A stretch of 48,568 nucleotides of DNA from a virus, in the IMG/VR virus record IMGVR_UViG_3300005290_000007, positions 1-48,568 of that record, one strand, 5' to 3'. The notes under the pieces are model-generated. The model saw only the letters and a list, made by a program, of their open reading frames with translations, was not told the DNA's origin and searched no databases. Shown one piece after another: positions 1 through 8,537 of the stretch. The position numbers and the translations under genes are program-made. Each line of letters begins with the position of its first letter. Positions within the stretch are counted from its first letter, which is position 1.

Positions 1-290
1 GTGTATGAATCTGATTTAATATTTGTTCCAGTTACAGTAGGATCGACTAAAGCAGATGTTGTCCATCCACTTGTTGATTGTAAATTAATATCATAGGTCG
101 AAGCATTACCGGCCTCGCCAGTTATTGGTAGTCTTTCAATATAAAAATCACCCCTTATTGATCTAACGTTACCGTCATTGTCGGTATAAACAATTTCTAA
201 ATCTTGTACTTCACCAAAAACATCTTCGTCTAGGAAATGAAATACAGATAAGTTACCGTCATTATCAGAAGTAGTTGCGCCCGATATTAC
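1..290. repeat. Left copy of imperfect terminal redundancy
   Basis: Bases 1-290 match 48279-48568 along their whole length with no gaps and 11 substitutions (positions 66, 96, 99, 111, 113, 114, 129, 131, 153, 174, 180). Bases 181-290 are identical. The match runs exactly to the last base of the window, as expected for a circular or circularly permuted genome assembled with overlapping ends. Both copies read the same minus-strand frame. Nine codons differ and only one changes the amino acid (Ala versus Ser). Confidence 0.95.
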
Positions 291-476
291 ACAAGTAGCC
301 GATCTCATTCTTGGTCTTTTTTCTAACGATCTTCCGCTTTCCGGTGTTGTAGCTCCTATTAATTCCTGTGATGCTTCAAATACTACGTTGGTTCCGCATA
401 CTATTTCAAAAGGGGTAGTATCTAAGTATTTAAATACATGAACGTTTTTACCTTGTATGTTTAAGCCGGTATTCAT
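1..476 (-). CDS. Tail-tip or fibre-region structural protein, N-terminal part (gene crosses the join)
   Basis: The reading frame starts at the ATG at 476-474, which overlaps the stop of the preceding 782-aa gene as ATGA, and stays open to the window edge. After removing the 290-bp overlap it continues in the same frame from 48568 to the stop at 48083, giving a protein of about 223 residues. It begins MNTGLNIQGKNVHVF and includes two acidic DNDG loops. I do not recognise a named family. Its place between a tail-tip protein and the fibre genes, its beta-rich composition and the coupled start suggest a minor tail or baseplate component. Its C-terminal module resembles the next gene product (47820-48083). 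Confidence 0.8.
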   Translation of the reverse strand, partial: MNTGLNIQGKNVHVFKYLDTTPFEIVCGTNVVFEASQELIGATTPESGRSLEKRPRMRSATCVISGATTSDNDGNLSVFHFLDEDVFGEVQDLEIVYTDNDGNVRSIRGDFYIERLPITGEAGNASTYDINLQSTSGWTTSALVDPTVTGTNIKSDSY

Positions 477-2821
477 TCTTGAATATATTTAAACTCAAAC
501 GTATCATCATAATTCCTGTCACCGTCCGCATCGCTTGTTTCTACGAAAACCCCATTCCATCCACAGTTAGCGAAGTTCATATTCCTAAAAGATGTTAACA
601 TGAATTTCTTATTTTCCTGCCCACCATGAATTATTTTCCATCTGTTAACCATACTAGGAATGTCAATTATATCATTCGCCGCTAGTCCTTGAATGTCTGT
701 TTCTATTACTGTTCTTGTTTTTCTGTACTGATTCCACCACCCGTAAACGATATGCTTTGCAAGTTTGCTATCAGTTAGAACAGTCGGATCGTGGTAATAG
801 TTCCATGTTTCAGTTAAGACATAATTAGTGCCGTCGAATTTTTTTAAAGCTCCTTTGAAAATTAGTTCTGGACTATCTCCCAAAAACATCTCATGTTCTA
901 TATTCTTCCTAGAATTGGTATCTCCAGTAACTTTATTTTCCTGTGCTGTTATTTTATGGTAAGTACCATTTATATAAGCGAAGTATGTAAATCTTAAATC
1001 AGAATAATTTATAGTCTGGTCATCTTCTGCTACTCCCGTTTGATTTATTTGATTTAACCAGATATAAATTTTTCCATCAACGGGTATTTCAGGAGTTTCC
1101 TCAATGGTTTGAGTTTGCCACTCCGTTTCTTCTATTAGAGTAAAATCAATGTCTATTCCACCGGCTCCCGTATTAACCGTAAAGCCTGAAGTGTCCCACC
1201 ATTTCAAAGGCGTTGTTGGGTCTGCTATTGTGGTATTACCAAGAAGCCAATCGGAGCCATCTGTACCTCTCAAGTAAATCCTCATCACATTATAATTGGC
1301 TCCAAAATCAGCATTTGATTCTAGTCTCCAATTAACAGAGGCTTCAAATTTCCCCTTTGCTCTTACGTCAATACCTTGCGATTCTGCATAAGTCTGATCC
1401 GTACTGGAACCCGCAGAAGATCCTTCTGGAGTTAAATATAAATATCTATCATCCTCATTATCGTTTGCATCGAAATGAACGGCTATTTTCATTTCAATAG
1501 AAGTGGAATTATAAGCGCCTGGAACGCCACGCCTAAGAGTCCAACATTCCGGGTCGTAAGTCTTTAAAGGAAGTACATCGTCATCAACAGCCCCCCTAAG
1601 AAAAGCCGAATTACAAGGGACCTCCCTCGGCTGTTCAAACTTATAAATATGTGCTATAGACTTCCATCTTCTTTGAAATCTTTTAACTGCATTGTCCTGT
1701 GATAATCTATATCCTTCATAAAGCGCATCCTGATCGTGGGTTATTGTTTTGTCTACATCAATATCAACATACCCAAGAAAAAGAGAATCAAATCTAAATT
1801 TTGCAAATTTTAAAGTACTTGTTCCTGTTGTTATTCGGTCATACTCGTCCCATCTTATAATATACCAACCATAAGCAGAACCAGTATCAGCAAACGCCAT
1901 AAAGCAACCGAAAGCATCAAGTATTTTATTTAATACAGTAAGGCAATCGTCTCTTTCGTTAACGTCCGTTTCAAACGTTGTCGCATCGAGCATTATATCC
2001 CAAAAGGTATGATTATTAGAAATGAAAATCCAAACCTCTGTAGTCTCGAAAGTAAATGTCGATGTGCTTACTTGTATATCTATTGATGTAGTCCCGTTTA
2101 TAGTAATACCGATAATTGTGTAGCTTCCATTATTCCCTAATGTCGATCCGGTAATTTCTATTGTATCACCATTAGTTAAAAATCCAAGCTGATCATAAGG
2201 AATTCTGAATTTATCAGTAGCGGTTACATTAAAATTAGCCGATAGTTTTCTGAATCTTGATTTCTCATAAAGATTCATTGCTATGTAAGTATCGTATCCT
2301 GACGAAATTCTATTTAAGCACAGGTATATGTAATCAATCAATCTAAAGTGACCAACCGGAACATCATCATCAGATTCTCTTAATGGTAAATTTTTTAAAG
2401 ATCCCAGACCTTCGCTTGCATATAATCTAACAGGATTAGGAGTTGGTTGAAAGGCCTCTGTGTTATCATCAAGAACTAAGCTACCATTGAACGGGATTGT
2501 TCCTGGCCCTGAACTAATATTTAGTTGAACCATATAATCATCCTCATCCCCATCTGAAAAAGTGTCTGCATTATTAGCAAGTGTAGTAACCGCACCCGGA
2601 ATTTCATCAGTTGAAAGAAATCCACAAGTCAATCTTCGGCCTTTTATAACTTTTGTTTTATCATCATCTGCGTCTACTGATTCAAGTATGATAGCATTAT
2701 CCGAACCTTCAAGAAACGGATCTATAAATTCATCTACATCAGCATCACGAGGAGCTGTAATGTCAACCCTTATTGCTTGTTGTTCAAAATTTACAATATC
2801 TAGTCTGTACGATACACTCAT
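473..2821 (-). CDS. Large tail-tip/baseplate-type protein (782 aa)
   Basis: This long frame lies directly after the tape measure gene, with a one-base TAATG-type overlap at 2821, and is followed by a coupled ATGA start at 476. In siphophages this slot normally holds distal-tail, tail-hub or baseplate proteins. The sequence is acidic and beta-rich, with many DADGD/DDD stretches near the N-terminus, and lacks signal peptide, coiled coil or recognisable enzymatic motif. The assignment rests on position, length and composition, not on a motif. It could also be a receptor-binding scaffold peculiar to phages of this host group. Confidence 0.75.
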   Translation of the reverse strand: MSVSYRLDIVNFEQQAIRVDITAPRDADVDEFIDPFLEGSDNAIILESVDADDDKTKVIKGRRLTCGFLSTDEIPGAVTTLANNADTFSDGDEDDYMVQLNISSGPGTIPFNGSLVLDDNTEAFQPTPNPVRLYASEGLGSLKNLPLRESDDDVPVGHFRLIDYIYLCLNRISSGYDTYIAMNLYEKSRFRKLSANFNVTATDKFRIPYDQLGFLTNGDTIEITGSTLGNNGSYTIIGITINGTTSIDIQVSTSTFTFETTEVWIFISNNHTFWDIMLDATTFETDVNERDDCLTVLNKILDAFGCFMAFADTGSAYGWYIIRWDEYDRITTGTSTLKFAKFRFDSLFLGYVDIDVDKTITHDQDALYEGYRLSQDNAVKRFQRRWKSIAHIYKFEQPREVPCNSAFLRGAVDDDVLPLKTYDPECWTLRRGVPGAYNSTSIEMKIAVHFDANDNEDDRYLYLTPEGSSAGSSTDQTYAESQGIDVRAKGKFEASVNWRLESNADFGANYNVMRIYLRGTDGSDWLLGNTTIADPTTPLKWWDTSGFTVNTGAGGIDIDFTLIEETEWQTQTIEETPEIPVDGKIYIWLNQINQTGVAEDDQTINYSDLRFTYFAYINGTYHKITAQENKVTGDTNSRKNIEHEMFLGDSPELIFKGALKKFDGTNYVLTETWNYYHDPTVLTDSKLAKHIVYGWWNQYRKTRTVIETDIQGLAANDIIDIPSMVNRWKIIHGGQENKKFMLTSFRNMNFANCGWNGVFVETSDADGDRNYDDTFEFKYIQE

Positions 2822-5160
2822 TAGAACCTACCGTTTGATGATTGCGCTCTTGATAAAACAATATTTAAATCCTGACCTGATACATTAACCGCTCCTACTA
2901 TCTGAACTATATTACTAAAAGGAGAACCGCCTATTCCGCCGAAGTTTGCTGATCCTCCCAGGCCACCAACTAATCTGCCTATACCTCCAGCAGCTCCGCC
3001 AATAGCAGCACCGCCGCCAGGAAAAATTAAATTAGTGATCGCTTTTAAAATCAGCATCTGAGCAATGGCCTTAATAGTTCCTACAACTAATTCTTTTATT
3101 GCATTACCTAATGCTTTGAATACATTTTTGCCTTCGAGTATCGCATCGAAAACAGAATTGAAAGCATTTACTAACCCGCTTCCGATCGCCTGATTTAAAG
3201 TATTAGCAACCTCCATCATGTTTCTAAGCTGCTTGGTTGCTTCTTCTATTCCTTTATTTATATTTGTGAAATCAATTTTATTGAAAGCATCAGTTCCAAT
3301 TCGTCCAAGTACTTCAAACTGTTTCTTTAAGTCTAGTTTCTTATTTATTTTCTCTATTGAGCCGGGAGCAAGTGAAGGATCAAAAGTTATTTCTAATGGG
3401 ATACCTTTTTCTATTTGTATATCCTTAAAGAATCTTTCAGTAAGTTCTTTTAATTGCTGTTCGCCTAATTTAAAATCATCAGGATTGAAAATAAAATCCG
3501 CATCTGTAATTATCTGAACAGGTAGTTTTATTTTTAGATTACCCGTCTTTATATCATTAAGTTCTTTTAAGGCTTTTTTAAAAATCTCACCCTTCTTTGT
3601 AAAGAAGTGTTCATCTAAGTCGGGAACAACAAATACATCACCAAATTCTTTATTGAATTGTCTTGCCTTTGCAATGGTTTCTGCCTGGAATTTTTCAAAG
3701 TCGGCTTTTATTTTTGCGAGCTTATCTTTAAGCGCCTTATCATCTATCGTTCCTGCAAAATCCTTAAATGTTATTCCTAATTTTTTAAAAGTATCATCTA
3801 GTAGTTTAGTGATATTTTCTGGCTTAAACTGATTTATTGCGTCTTGTGTTCTAATTATAGCCCCTGTAGTTTCGTCAAGAGCAAAAGCAGTAGCATTCCC
3901 ACCGCTTTTTAAAAAATTTTTTATTTTCTGACCAAAAGTAATTTCCCCTTGTTTTGCAATAGTAGCAATACTTTCTGCAAGAGTCGCATTCACTATTGAT
4001 AAAGCAGCACTTACTTTAACAGTCGTTACTAATTGTTGTATATATTTCTGAAGGGCAACATCTGATTCGCCTATTTTTATTTTATCTCCATCAAATGATT
4101 TTTGAAACTCTGGAGCCTGTGCAATTAATTCAGCTTTTACTTTTTTAAATTCAGTCGATGATAGAGTACCGCTTTGAAGTGCTCTTACCATTGTAATAAT
4201 ACTAGCGGTTTCTTTCGGTATTGATCCGACTGCTTCGTCTATTGCACTACTAAATTTGCTTGCACCAAAAGCAGCTCCAAATAACTCATCTGCAAGACTA
4301 CTTACTGCGGTAGCAGCTAACCCAACCAAACCACCTATGCCAATACCGGGCAGTATATTTGCAATTGTTCTTAACCCGCTAAATGCTTTTGTAAATGAAT
4401 TACTCATAGAAGCACCTGAAGCGGCTGATTGCGCCTCTAAAGATTTTAACTGTGTAATCACAGGAGCAATAGATGATGGCAGTTGTTTAAACCCCGCTAT
4501 CGCAGGCGGTATAAAAGTCTTTACCCCGCCACCAAAAGCCGCTACTTGTGTAGTAAGATTCTTAACCGAACTGATCGTTTGATTAGGAACTACGAATAAT
4601 TCAAACCCCTTTTTACCTACGTTCTGCAACCTTCTTACTTGTGCCTCTAAACTTTGGATCTCTTTATTATAAGCGGCTATTTTTGTAATGTCAGTCTCGG
4701 TAGTAATGAATATCTTCTTAGCTTCCGCCCTTGCCCTTAATGTCTCGATTGATTCTGAAAGTATGTTAACATCTGCTTGTGCTTTTACCACATCAACACC
4801 GATAGGAACAACAAGTGCCTGCGTTTTTAAAGAAGCTATTTCAGCTTTTACTCTTTGAATATTAGATTCAAATAAGGCCAACTGAGTTGAACTTACATCA
4901 GGAGAAATCTTTAAGGCTTCTAAATTTATTAACTGCTGCTCAAGGGCTCTTATTTTTTGAACTGCATCATCAGAGTTAACTCCTAGCGTTACACCCTTAC
5001 CAGATAACGAACTTATGTTTTGTTTAATAGATCCAATAGAAGCATTAGCTGTTTCAGTTGCTTTTACAAAGTCTCCAGAAATAACATTAGAAAGATTTTT
5101 AACTCCGGCAATTGCCCCGTTTACATCCGCATCAATTACTATTTTTAACTGCTCTGCCAT
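2821..5160 (-). CDS. Tail tape measure protein (779 aa)
   Basis: Measures tail length and is carried inside the tail tube. The first 200 residues are heptad-rich coiled coil with Ala/Gln/Lys repeats. A hydrophobic Gly/Ala segment lies near residues 265-300, more coiled coil follows, and near the C-terminus there are a hydrophobic stretch (AIAQMLILKAITNLIF) and a Gly-rich patch. It follows the two tail chaperone genes and precedes the tail-tip gene, the standard siphophage order. Using the usual rule of about 0.15 nm per residue, 779 residues imply a tail near 115 nm (inference). The start overlaps the previous stop as TAATG. Confidence 0.93.
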   Translation of the reverse strand: MAEQLKIVIDADVNGAIAGVKNLSNVISGDFVKATETANASIGSIKQNISSLSGKGVTLGVNSDDAVQKIRALEQQLINLEALKISPDVSSTQLALFESNIQRVKAEIASLKTQALVVPIGVDVVKAQADVNILSESIETLRARAEAKKIFITTETDITKIAAYNKEIQSLEAQVRRLQNVGKKGFELFVVPNQTISSVKNLTTQVAAFGGGVKTFIPPAIAGFKQLPSSIAPVITQLKSLEAQSAASGASMSNSFTKAFSGLRTIANILPGIGIGGLVGLAATAVSSLADELFGAAFGASKFSSAIDEAVGSIPKETASIITMVRALQSGTLSSTEFKKVKAELIAQAPEFQKSFDGDKIKIGESDVALQKYIQQLVTTVKVSAALSIVNATLAESIATIAKQGEITFGQKIKNFLKSGGNATAFALDETTGAIIRTQDAINQFKPENITKLLDDTFKKLGITFKDFAGTIDDKALKDKLAKIKADFEKFQAETIAKARQFNKEFGDVFVVPDLDEHFFTKKGEIFKKALKELNDIKTGNLKIKLPVQIITDADFIFNPDDFKLGEQQLKELTERFFKDIQIEKGIPLEITFDPSLAPGSIEKINKKLDLKKQFEVLGRIGTDAFNKIDFTNINKGIEEATKQLRNMMEVANTLNQAIGSGLVNAFNSVFDAILEGKNVFKALGNAIKELVVGTIKAIAQMLILKAITNLIFPGGGAAIGGAAGGIGRLVGGLGGSANFGGIGGSPFSNIVQIVGAVNVSGQDLNIVLSRAQSSNGRF

Positions 5161-5522
5161 TAATTAAGATTCTTAAGCTGTTTATTTTTCTTTTCTCTTT
5201 CTTCCAGAATTTTATTTGTGACCTCAACCCGTTTCATTATCTCAATACTTTGTTTATTCAACTCCTCCTGAGTCATTTGCTTTTCCTTCTCACCGAACCA
5301 CTCAGCTATAAACTTTTTACCATACAAAGGTTTGCCTGCTATGTTTTGATGTATAGCGGCAATGTAAAAGGCAACTTTAGCAAAACTAATATCATCTGAT
5401 TTGCGCTTTTCAAAAAAACCATCACACATTAAAAAGAAATCAGTAATTTCCATTTCATAGAACTCTGTTGGTTTCAAACCGAGCCATCCAAATGCAATCC
5501 TTCTTATTTTGTCAAAAGTCAT
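5160..5522 (-). CDS. Tail assembly chaperone, second frame (gpGT-like)
   Basis: A 120-aa protein encoded between the first chaperone and the tape measure gene, the position of lambda gpT. It contains MTFDKIRRIAFGWLGLKPTEFYEME, split here as MTFDKIRRIAFGW followed by LGLKPTEFYEME, the F-x-L/M-T-P-x-E-F style motif seen in second-frame chaperones, then a charged C-terminal helix rich in Glu and Lys. Its ATG shares one base with the upstream TAA (TAATG), so it lies in the -1 frame relative to the upstream gene. It may be made by reinitiation, by -1 frameshifting, or both. It should help hold the tape measure protein during tail assembly and be absent from the virion. Confidence 0.8.
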   Translation of the reverse strand: MTFDKIRRIAFGWLGLKPTEFYEMEITDFFLMCDGFFEKRKSDDISFAKVAFYIAAIHQNIAGKPLYGKKFIAEWFGEKEKQMTQEELNKQSIEIMKRVEVTNKILEEREKKNKQLKNLN

Positions 5523-5986
5523 TAACTCGGATGGCTCCCTGCTTCCCCCGATTCCACAGCTTCCTCCAAATTTATTTTATTATACACATCAATTAGTTCA
5601 TCTACTCCTGTAGTACTCAAACAATAAACCTCATGTTGAATATCTTCAAATGATAATTCAATTTTTTCCTTATTAATACTTTTATCAGATGCGTACCCGG
5701 CATATATTAAACCAGCAGCATACAATGGCTTTTCTGTTGTGGTTATCATTTTGTATAACCTAGTTTCTGTTATACTGTTTCCGTTTTCTTCTGGTATAGG
5801 TATGTTTTTATGTGTAGCTGCTTCAATTTCCTTTTTTCTTGAATCTGCTTTTTGAGCTAATTCAAAAGCTGCTGCATATAAATCAATACTAGTCGCATCC
5901 TTAAAATACTTATAGAAATAAAAGCTACCAAAATCCAATGCAATCGTTTTACCGTTTAATTCAACGGATGTTTTTTTATTACTCAT
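5522..5986 (-). CDS. Tail assembly chaperone (gpG-like)
   Basis: A 154-aa soluble, helical protein immediately after the major tail protein gene, where lambda gpG-type chaperones lie. It starts MSNKKTSVELNGKTIAL, has an aromatic FGSFYFYKYFKD segment near residues 20-31 and an acidic C-terminus. No enzyme motif is present. Function is assigned from gene order (major tail, chaperone pair, tape measure), length and fold-like composition. The last codons contain a G-run that could act as a slippery site (see the frameshift entry). Confidence 0.8.
   Translation of the reverse strand: MSNKKTSVELNGKTIALDFGSFYFYKYFKDATSIDLYAAAFELAQKADSRKKEIEAATHKNIPIPEENGNSITETRLYKMITTTEKPLYAAGLIYAGYASDKSINKEKIELSFEDIQHEVYCLSTTGVDELIDVYNKINLEEAVESGEAGSHPS
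5541..5550 (-). other. Possible -1 frameshift site in tail chaperone gene
   Basis: On the minus strand the end of the first chaperone gene reads TCG GGG GAA GC. Slipping back one base on the five-G run moves the ribosome into the frame of the next gene, and that frame has no stop before its ATG, so a fused gpG-GT product is possible. Frameshifting here is conserved in many siphophages, but this heptamer is not the classic GGGAAAG type and only the first tRNA could re-pair perfectly. This is therefore a weak candidate. Confidence 0.3.
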
Positions 5987-5996
5987 AATTCATATT

Positions 5997-6452
5997 TTAA
6001 GATTCATCAGCCTCTGTGGTATCAACAGTACCTGTTATTTCAAATGTCCAATCAAAGGTCAATGATCCTGCTGCTGGCGCCTTTGGTGCTACATTAGTGA
6101 AATATCCAATACCTCTTATTAGTACTGCTGCCCCTGTTGCTACAGTTCCAATAGCGAGGTTTACCATTCTACCTTCAAGCTGGGTTTGTGCATTGGCCAA
6201 ATCAAGTACAGCGGCCAGCGATGCCTGAGATGATGTTGGCGATGTGTTAGCTGCCCCGCTCCCGGTAATAGTAGCGCCAGCAACACCAAGAGCTTTAATC
6301 TGGCCACATTTAGTTGTAAGAGTGGTCACGTCTGAACTCAGTGTGCCATTAAGATCAGTTTCGCATACAATAGTTTTCCATGTGCTTGCAGCCGCACCGA
6401 CTGTTTTGTACTGAAACACTACATTGTTTGCCAGAAAGTCATTAGTTGCCAT
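5997..6452 (-). CDS. Major tail tube protein (151 aa)
   Basis: Small beta-rich protein rich in Thr, Ala and Gly and nearly free of charged clusters. It is encoded between the tail terminator and the chaperone pair, which is the normal slot for the tail tube subunit. The pattern of a cysteine-containing strand pair, a hydrophobic Ala/Leu helix (ASLAAVLDLANAQTQLEG) and a C-terminal strand (GSLTFDWTFEITG) fits a lambda gpV/HK97-like tube fold. It should polymerise around the tape measure protein. Confidence 0.85.
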   Translation of the reverse strand: MATNDFLANNVVFQYKTVGAAASTWKTIVCETDLNGTLSSDVTTLTTKCGQIKALGVAGATITGSGAANTSPTSSQASLAAVLDLANAQTQLEGRMVNLAIGTVATGAAVLIRGIGYFTNVAPKAPAAGSLTFDWTFEITGTVDTTEADES

Positions 6453-6465
6453 TTTTTATCATTTT

Positions 6466-6891
6466 TTAAGTTGTTTGAACAATTCTATTTCTATATCTAA
6501 CTATCTTTCGATAATATTTTTTACCCGATGAAACTTCTTCAAATCCGGTACTTGTTTCCATTAATACATGAACTATCTGCATACCTGATTGAGCAGCCAA
6601 GTTGTGAATACCAGGAGTTGAATTTATAAGAACTTTAATTTCGTTATCAATTCCAGATGCTATACTTCTATCTGTTGCTATCTGCATTGAAGTAACTATA
6701 TCCGTTATAATAATTTCATCACTCCTGAATGATTGCTTTGTATCGTCCGACGAATTTGATTCCCACCTTAACTCAACATAGTTACTTGTTATTGATTCAG
6801 GCACACTTCCTTCTTTATATACCGGGACAGATATATGACCATCTAATAAAGCCATCCATGAATCCATTAATTTATCATCTACTGCGATCAT
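6466..6891 (-). CDS. Tail terminator / tail completion protein (DUF3168-like)
   Basis: A 141-aa protein whose gene overlaps the HK97 gp10-like gene upstream as ATGA and precedes the major tail protein. The pattern of an N-terminal helix, then PVYKEGSVPES, VELRWESN, a VTSMQIATDR strand and an IDNEIKVLINS helix matches tail terminator proteins of the DUF3168/gpU type, which cap the tail tube before it joins the head. Assigned from position and general pattern. Confidence 0.7.
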   Translation of the reverse strand: MIAVDDKLMDSWMALLDGHISVPVYKEGSVPESITSNYVELRWESNSSDDTKQSFRSDEIIITDIVTSMQIATDRSIASGIDNEIKVLINSTPGIHNLAAQSGMQIVHVLMETSTGFEEVSSGKKYYRKIVRYRNRIVQTT

Positions 6892-7394
6892 ACTGCATCT
6901 TTTAAAACATTTAATACTCTTCTTAATAATTGTTTTCTCACCGGCGCAATCTGCTTAAAGAAAAAGGGCTGTGGTTTAACACCGAATTTTAAAATTGTTT
7001 TCGCAACCGCATACGGGTTATGTGGCAATCCTTTTCGTCTTACCCAATTTTTAATATTAGATATAAACTGTAACCATGTGCCGCCAGCAGGCTGCCCCTT
7101 AAATTCACTTGCATCTATTCCTGGTATAGGTTGAAATTTAGTTTTTGTACCAAACTCCATAGGAGCAGAGTATTTAGAACCGCTTACAACTTCTGCCGTT
7201 AATTCACCTACCTTATTAACCGTTATCTGTGATCTTAAAAAACCAACATCTGCCGGAGCATCATTAATAGCTTTATCTCTGAAATCTTCAGCCGCAAATT
7301 GTACCTCTGCACCAACTTCTTTTTTAATATTAGCCGGAGCAGCTTCAATTCGCTTTAATAATCTATCAAACCCTATTAAATTAACCTTCACCAT
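6888..7394 (-). CDS. HK97 gp10-like neck/tail completion protein (168 aa)
   Basis: Typical features of the HK97-gp10 family are visible: an N-terminal helical part (FDRLLKRIEAAPANIKKEV), the DKAINDAPADVGFLRSQI motif near residues 57-74, the YSAPMEFGT motif near residues 99-107, and a basic C-terminal helix (PVRKQLLRRVLNVLKDAV). Such proteins sit in the neck where the head joins the tail. It overlaps the preceding gene by 14 bp and the next by 4 bp. Confidence 0.9.
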   Translation of the reverse strand: MVKVNLIGFDRLLKRIEAAPANIKKEVGAEVQFAAEDFRDKAINDAPADVGFLRSQITVNKVGELTAEVVSGSKYSAPMEFGTKTKFQPIPGIDASEFKGQPAGGTWLQFISNIKNWVRRKGLPHNPYAVAKTILKFGVKPQPFFFKQIAPVRKQLLRRVLNVLKDAV

Positions 7395-7689
7395 TTATTA
7401 ACCAGTTAAATCGTTTTTCTTGTATGCGTTCAATATCTGTTATCGAATATCTTTTTTTCAAGTAAACAATTTTCCATGTACTATCAATCTGCCAATCAGG
7501 ACGGAAACGGATCTTAAATGTTCTTGTTTTATTTAATCTTGTTTGTCCCTGGCTATCCGTTCTTACTCCTGACGATTGAACTATTTCAGCCCATAGATTA
7601 TAAATATTTTGTATAGCTTCTTTCATATTACCATTAGAGTCTTTTGAAGCACCCCATTTTTCAATTCGTATTTGTGTTTTAGGTATCAT
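7381..7689 (-). CDS. Head closure / head-tail joining protein (102 aa)
   Basis: Short beta-barrel-type protein with the pattern of SPP1 gp16-like head-tail joining proteins: an N-terminal strand (TQIRIEKWGASKDSNG), a central NLWAEIVQSSG, a TFKIRFRPDWQIDSTWKIVY core and an ERIQEKRFNWLI C-terminus. It lies between the connector (gp6-like) and gp10-like genes, the conserved order of neck genes, and should close the portal channel after DNA packaging. Confidence 0.85.
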   Translation of the reverse strand: MIPKTQIRIEKWGASKDSNGNMKEAIQNIYNLWAEIVQSSGVRTDSQGQTRLNKTRTFKIRFRPDWQIDSTWKIVYLKKRYSITDIERIQEKRFNWLINGEG

Positions 7690-7701
7690 ACTATAACAAA
7701 A

Positions 7702-8277
7702 TCATATTATAACAGTATTCCTTGAATATTTACATGATAGTTTATAAGCCATCCTTCCAGCCCCTTCTTCATCGCCTCTGTACTCATATAAGTAAGCAAC
7801 TACTCTCATTATGTCGATCTTTATAGGCATAGGCAGAATATCAAATCCAGCCGTATAAGTTATTGTCATATTTTTTAATTCAGGGCATTTTAAATACTTC
7901 CACTTATTGCCAACTATTTTGTAGGATGTACTTGTAATATCGTTCCCATCCTCATCAACCAAACTAATAATATCATGCACCGGCCCGTATGGTATTTCGA
8001 TCATGCCGCATAGATTAGTTAACACCGTTTCCCATGTTTTTGCAACTATTGTAATACCTGCTTTTTCTTCTATAAGTTCCCTTGATCCTTTTATTAGATC
8101 AGCTAGCAAAGCATCATCCCCTGTAAAGTTTGAAAGATTATCAGAAGTTGATTCATCGAAATCAACATACCCTTCTAACCTTAAATAATCTTTCATTTCT
8201 TCTATAGAAACAGGCTCTTCAAATGTTCCTGATTCATCTGTAATATCCAGCGATGATATGACTGCGTTATAATTCAT
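7702..8277 (-). CDS. Head-tail connector (gp6-like, 191 aa)
   Basis: Matches the phage gp6-like connector pattern: PVSIEEMKDYLRLE near residues 22-35, ALLADLIKGSRELIEEKAGI near residues 56-75, a beta-hairpin with TWETVLTN, then ITYTAGFDILPMPIKID, the typical loop before the C-terminal helices. These proteins form a ring beneath the portal. It overlaps the neighbouring 87-aa gene by 4 bp (ATGA at 8274-8277). Confidence 0.9.
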   Translation of the reverse strand: MNYNAVISSLDITDESGTFEEPVSIEEMKDYLRLEGYVDFDESTSDNLSNFTGDDALLADLIKGSRELIEEKAGITIVAKTWETVLTNLCGMIEIPYGPVHDIISLVDEDGNDITSTSYKIVGNKWKYLKCPELKNMTITYTAGFDILPMPIKIDIMRVVAYLYEYRGDEEGAGRMAYKLSCKYSRNTVII

Positions 8278-8537
8278 AAATGTGATCTAAATTCTATTAC
8301 AGTTATTTTACCGTATTTAAAATTACTACCGTTACTAGCTTTAGCCTGAACTCTCCATACTCCTGCAACATCAATATCCGTCTCAGTTATATCATAACTA
8401 ACAGTATCTGTTGAAATACTGCCAACCCATTCACCACTAACACCATTAGGCTTTGTATATAATATAACACCATCATACCCGCTTACATCTACATCAGTAT
8501 CTAATTCAAGTGTTATCGTTTGACCTTTAAATACCAT
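8274..8537 (-). CDS. Small beta-rich structural protein (87 aa)
   Basis: An 87-aa protein rich in Val, Asp and Gly with alternating hydrophobic residues, which suggests a single Ig-like beta sandwich. It is encoded between a repeat-rich structural protein and the connector, and its gene overlaps both neighbours (11 bp and 4 bp). The position suggests a minor virion component, for example a head fibre or anchoring domain. I do not recognise the family. The fold is inferred only from hydrophobic periodicity (TITLELDTDVDVSGYDGVI). Confidence 0.6.
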   Translation of the reverse strand: MVFKGQTITLELDTDVDVSGYDGVILYTKPNGVSGEWVGSISTDTVSYDITETDIDVAGVWRVQAKASNGSNFKYGKITVIEFRSHL

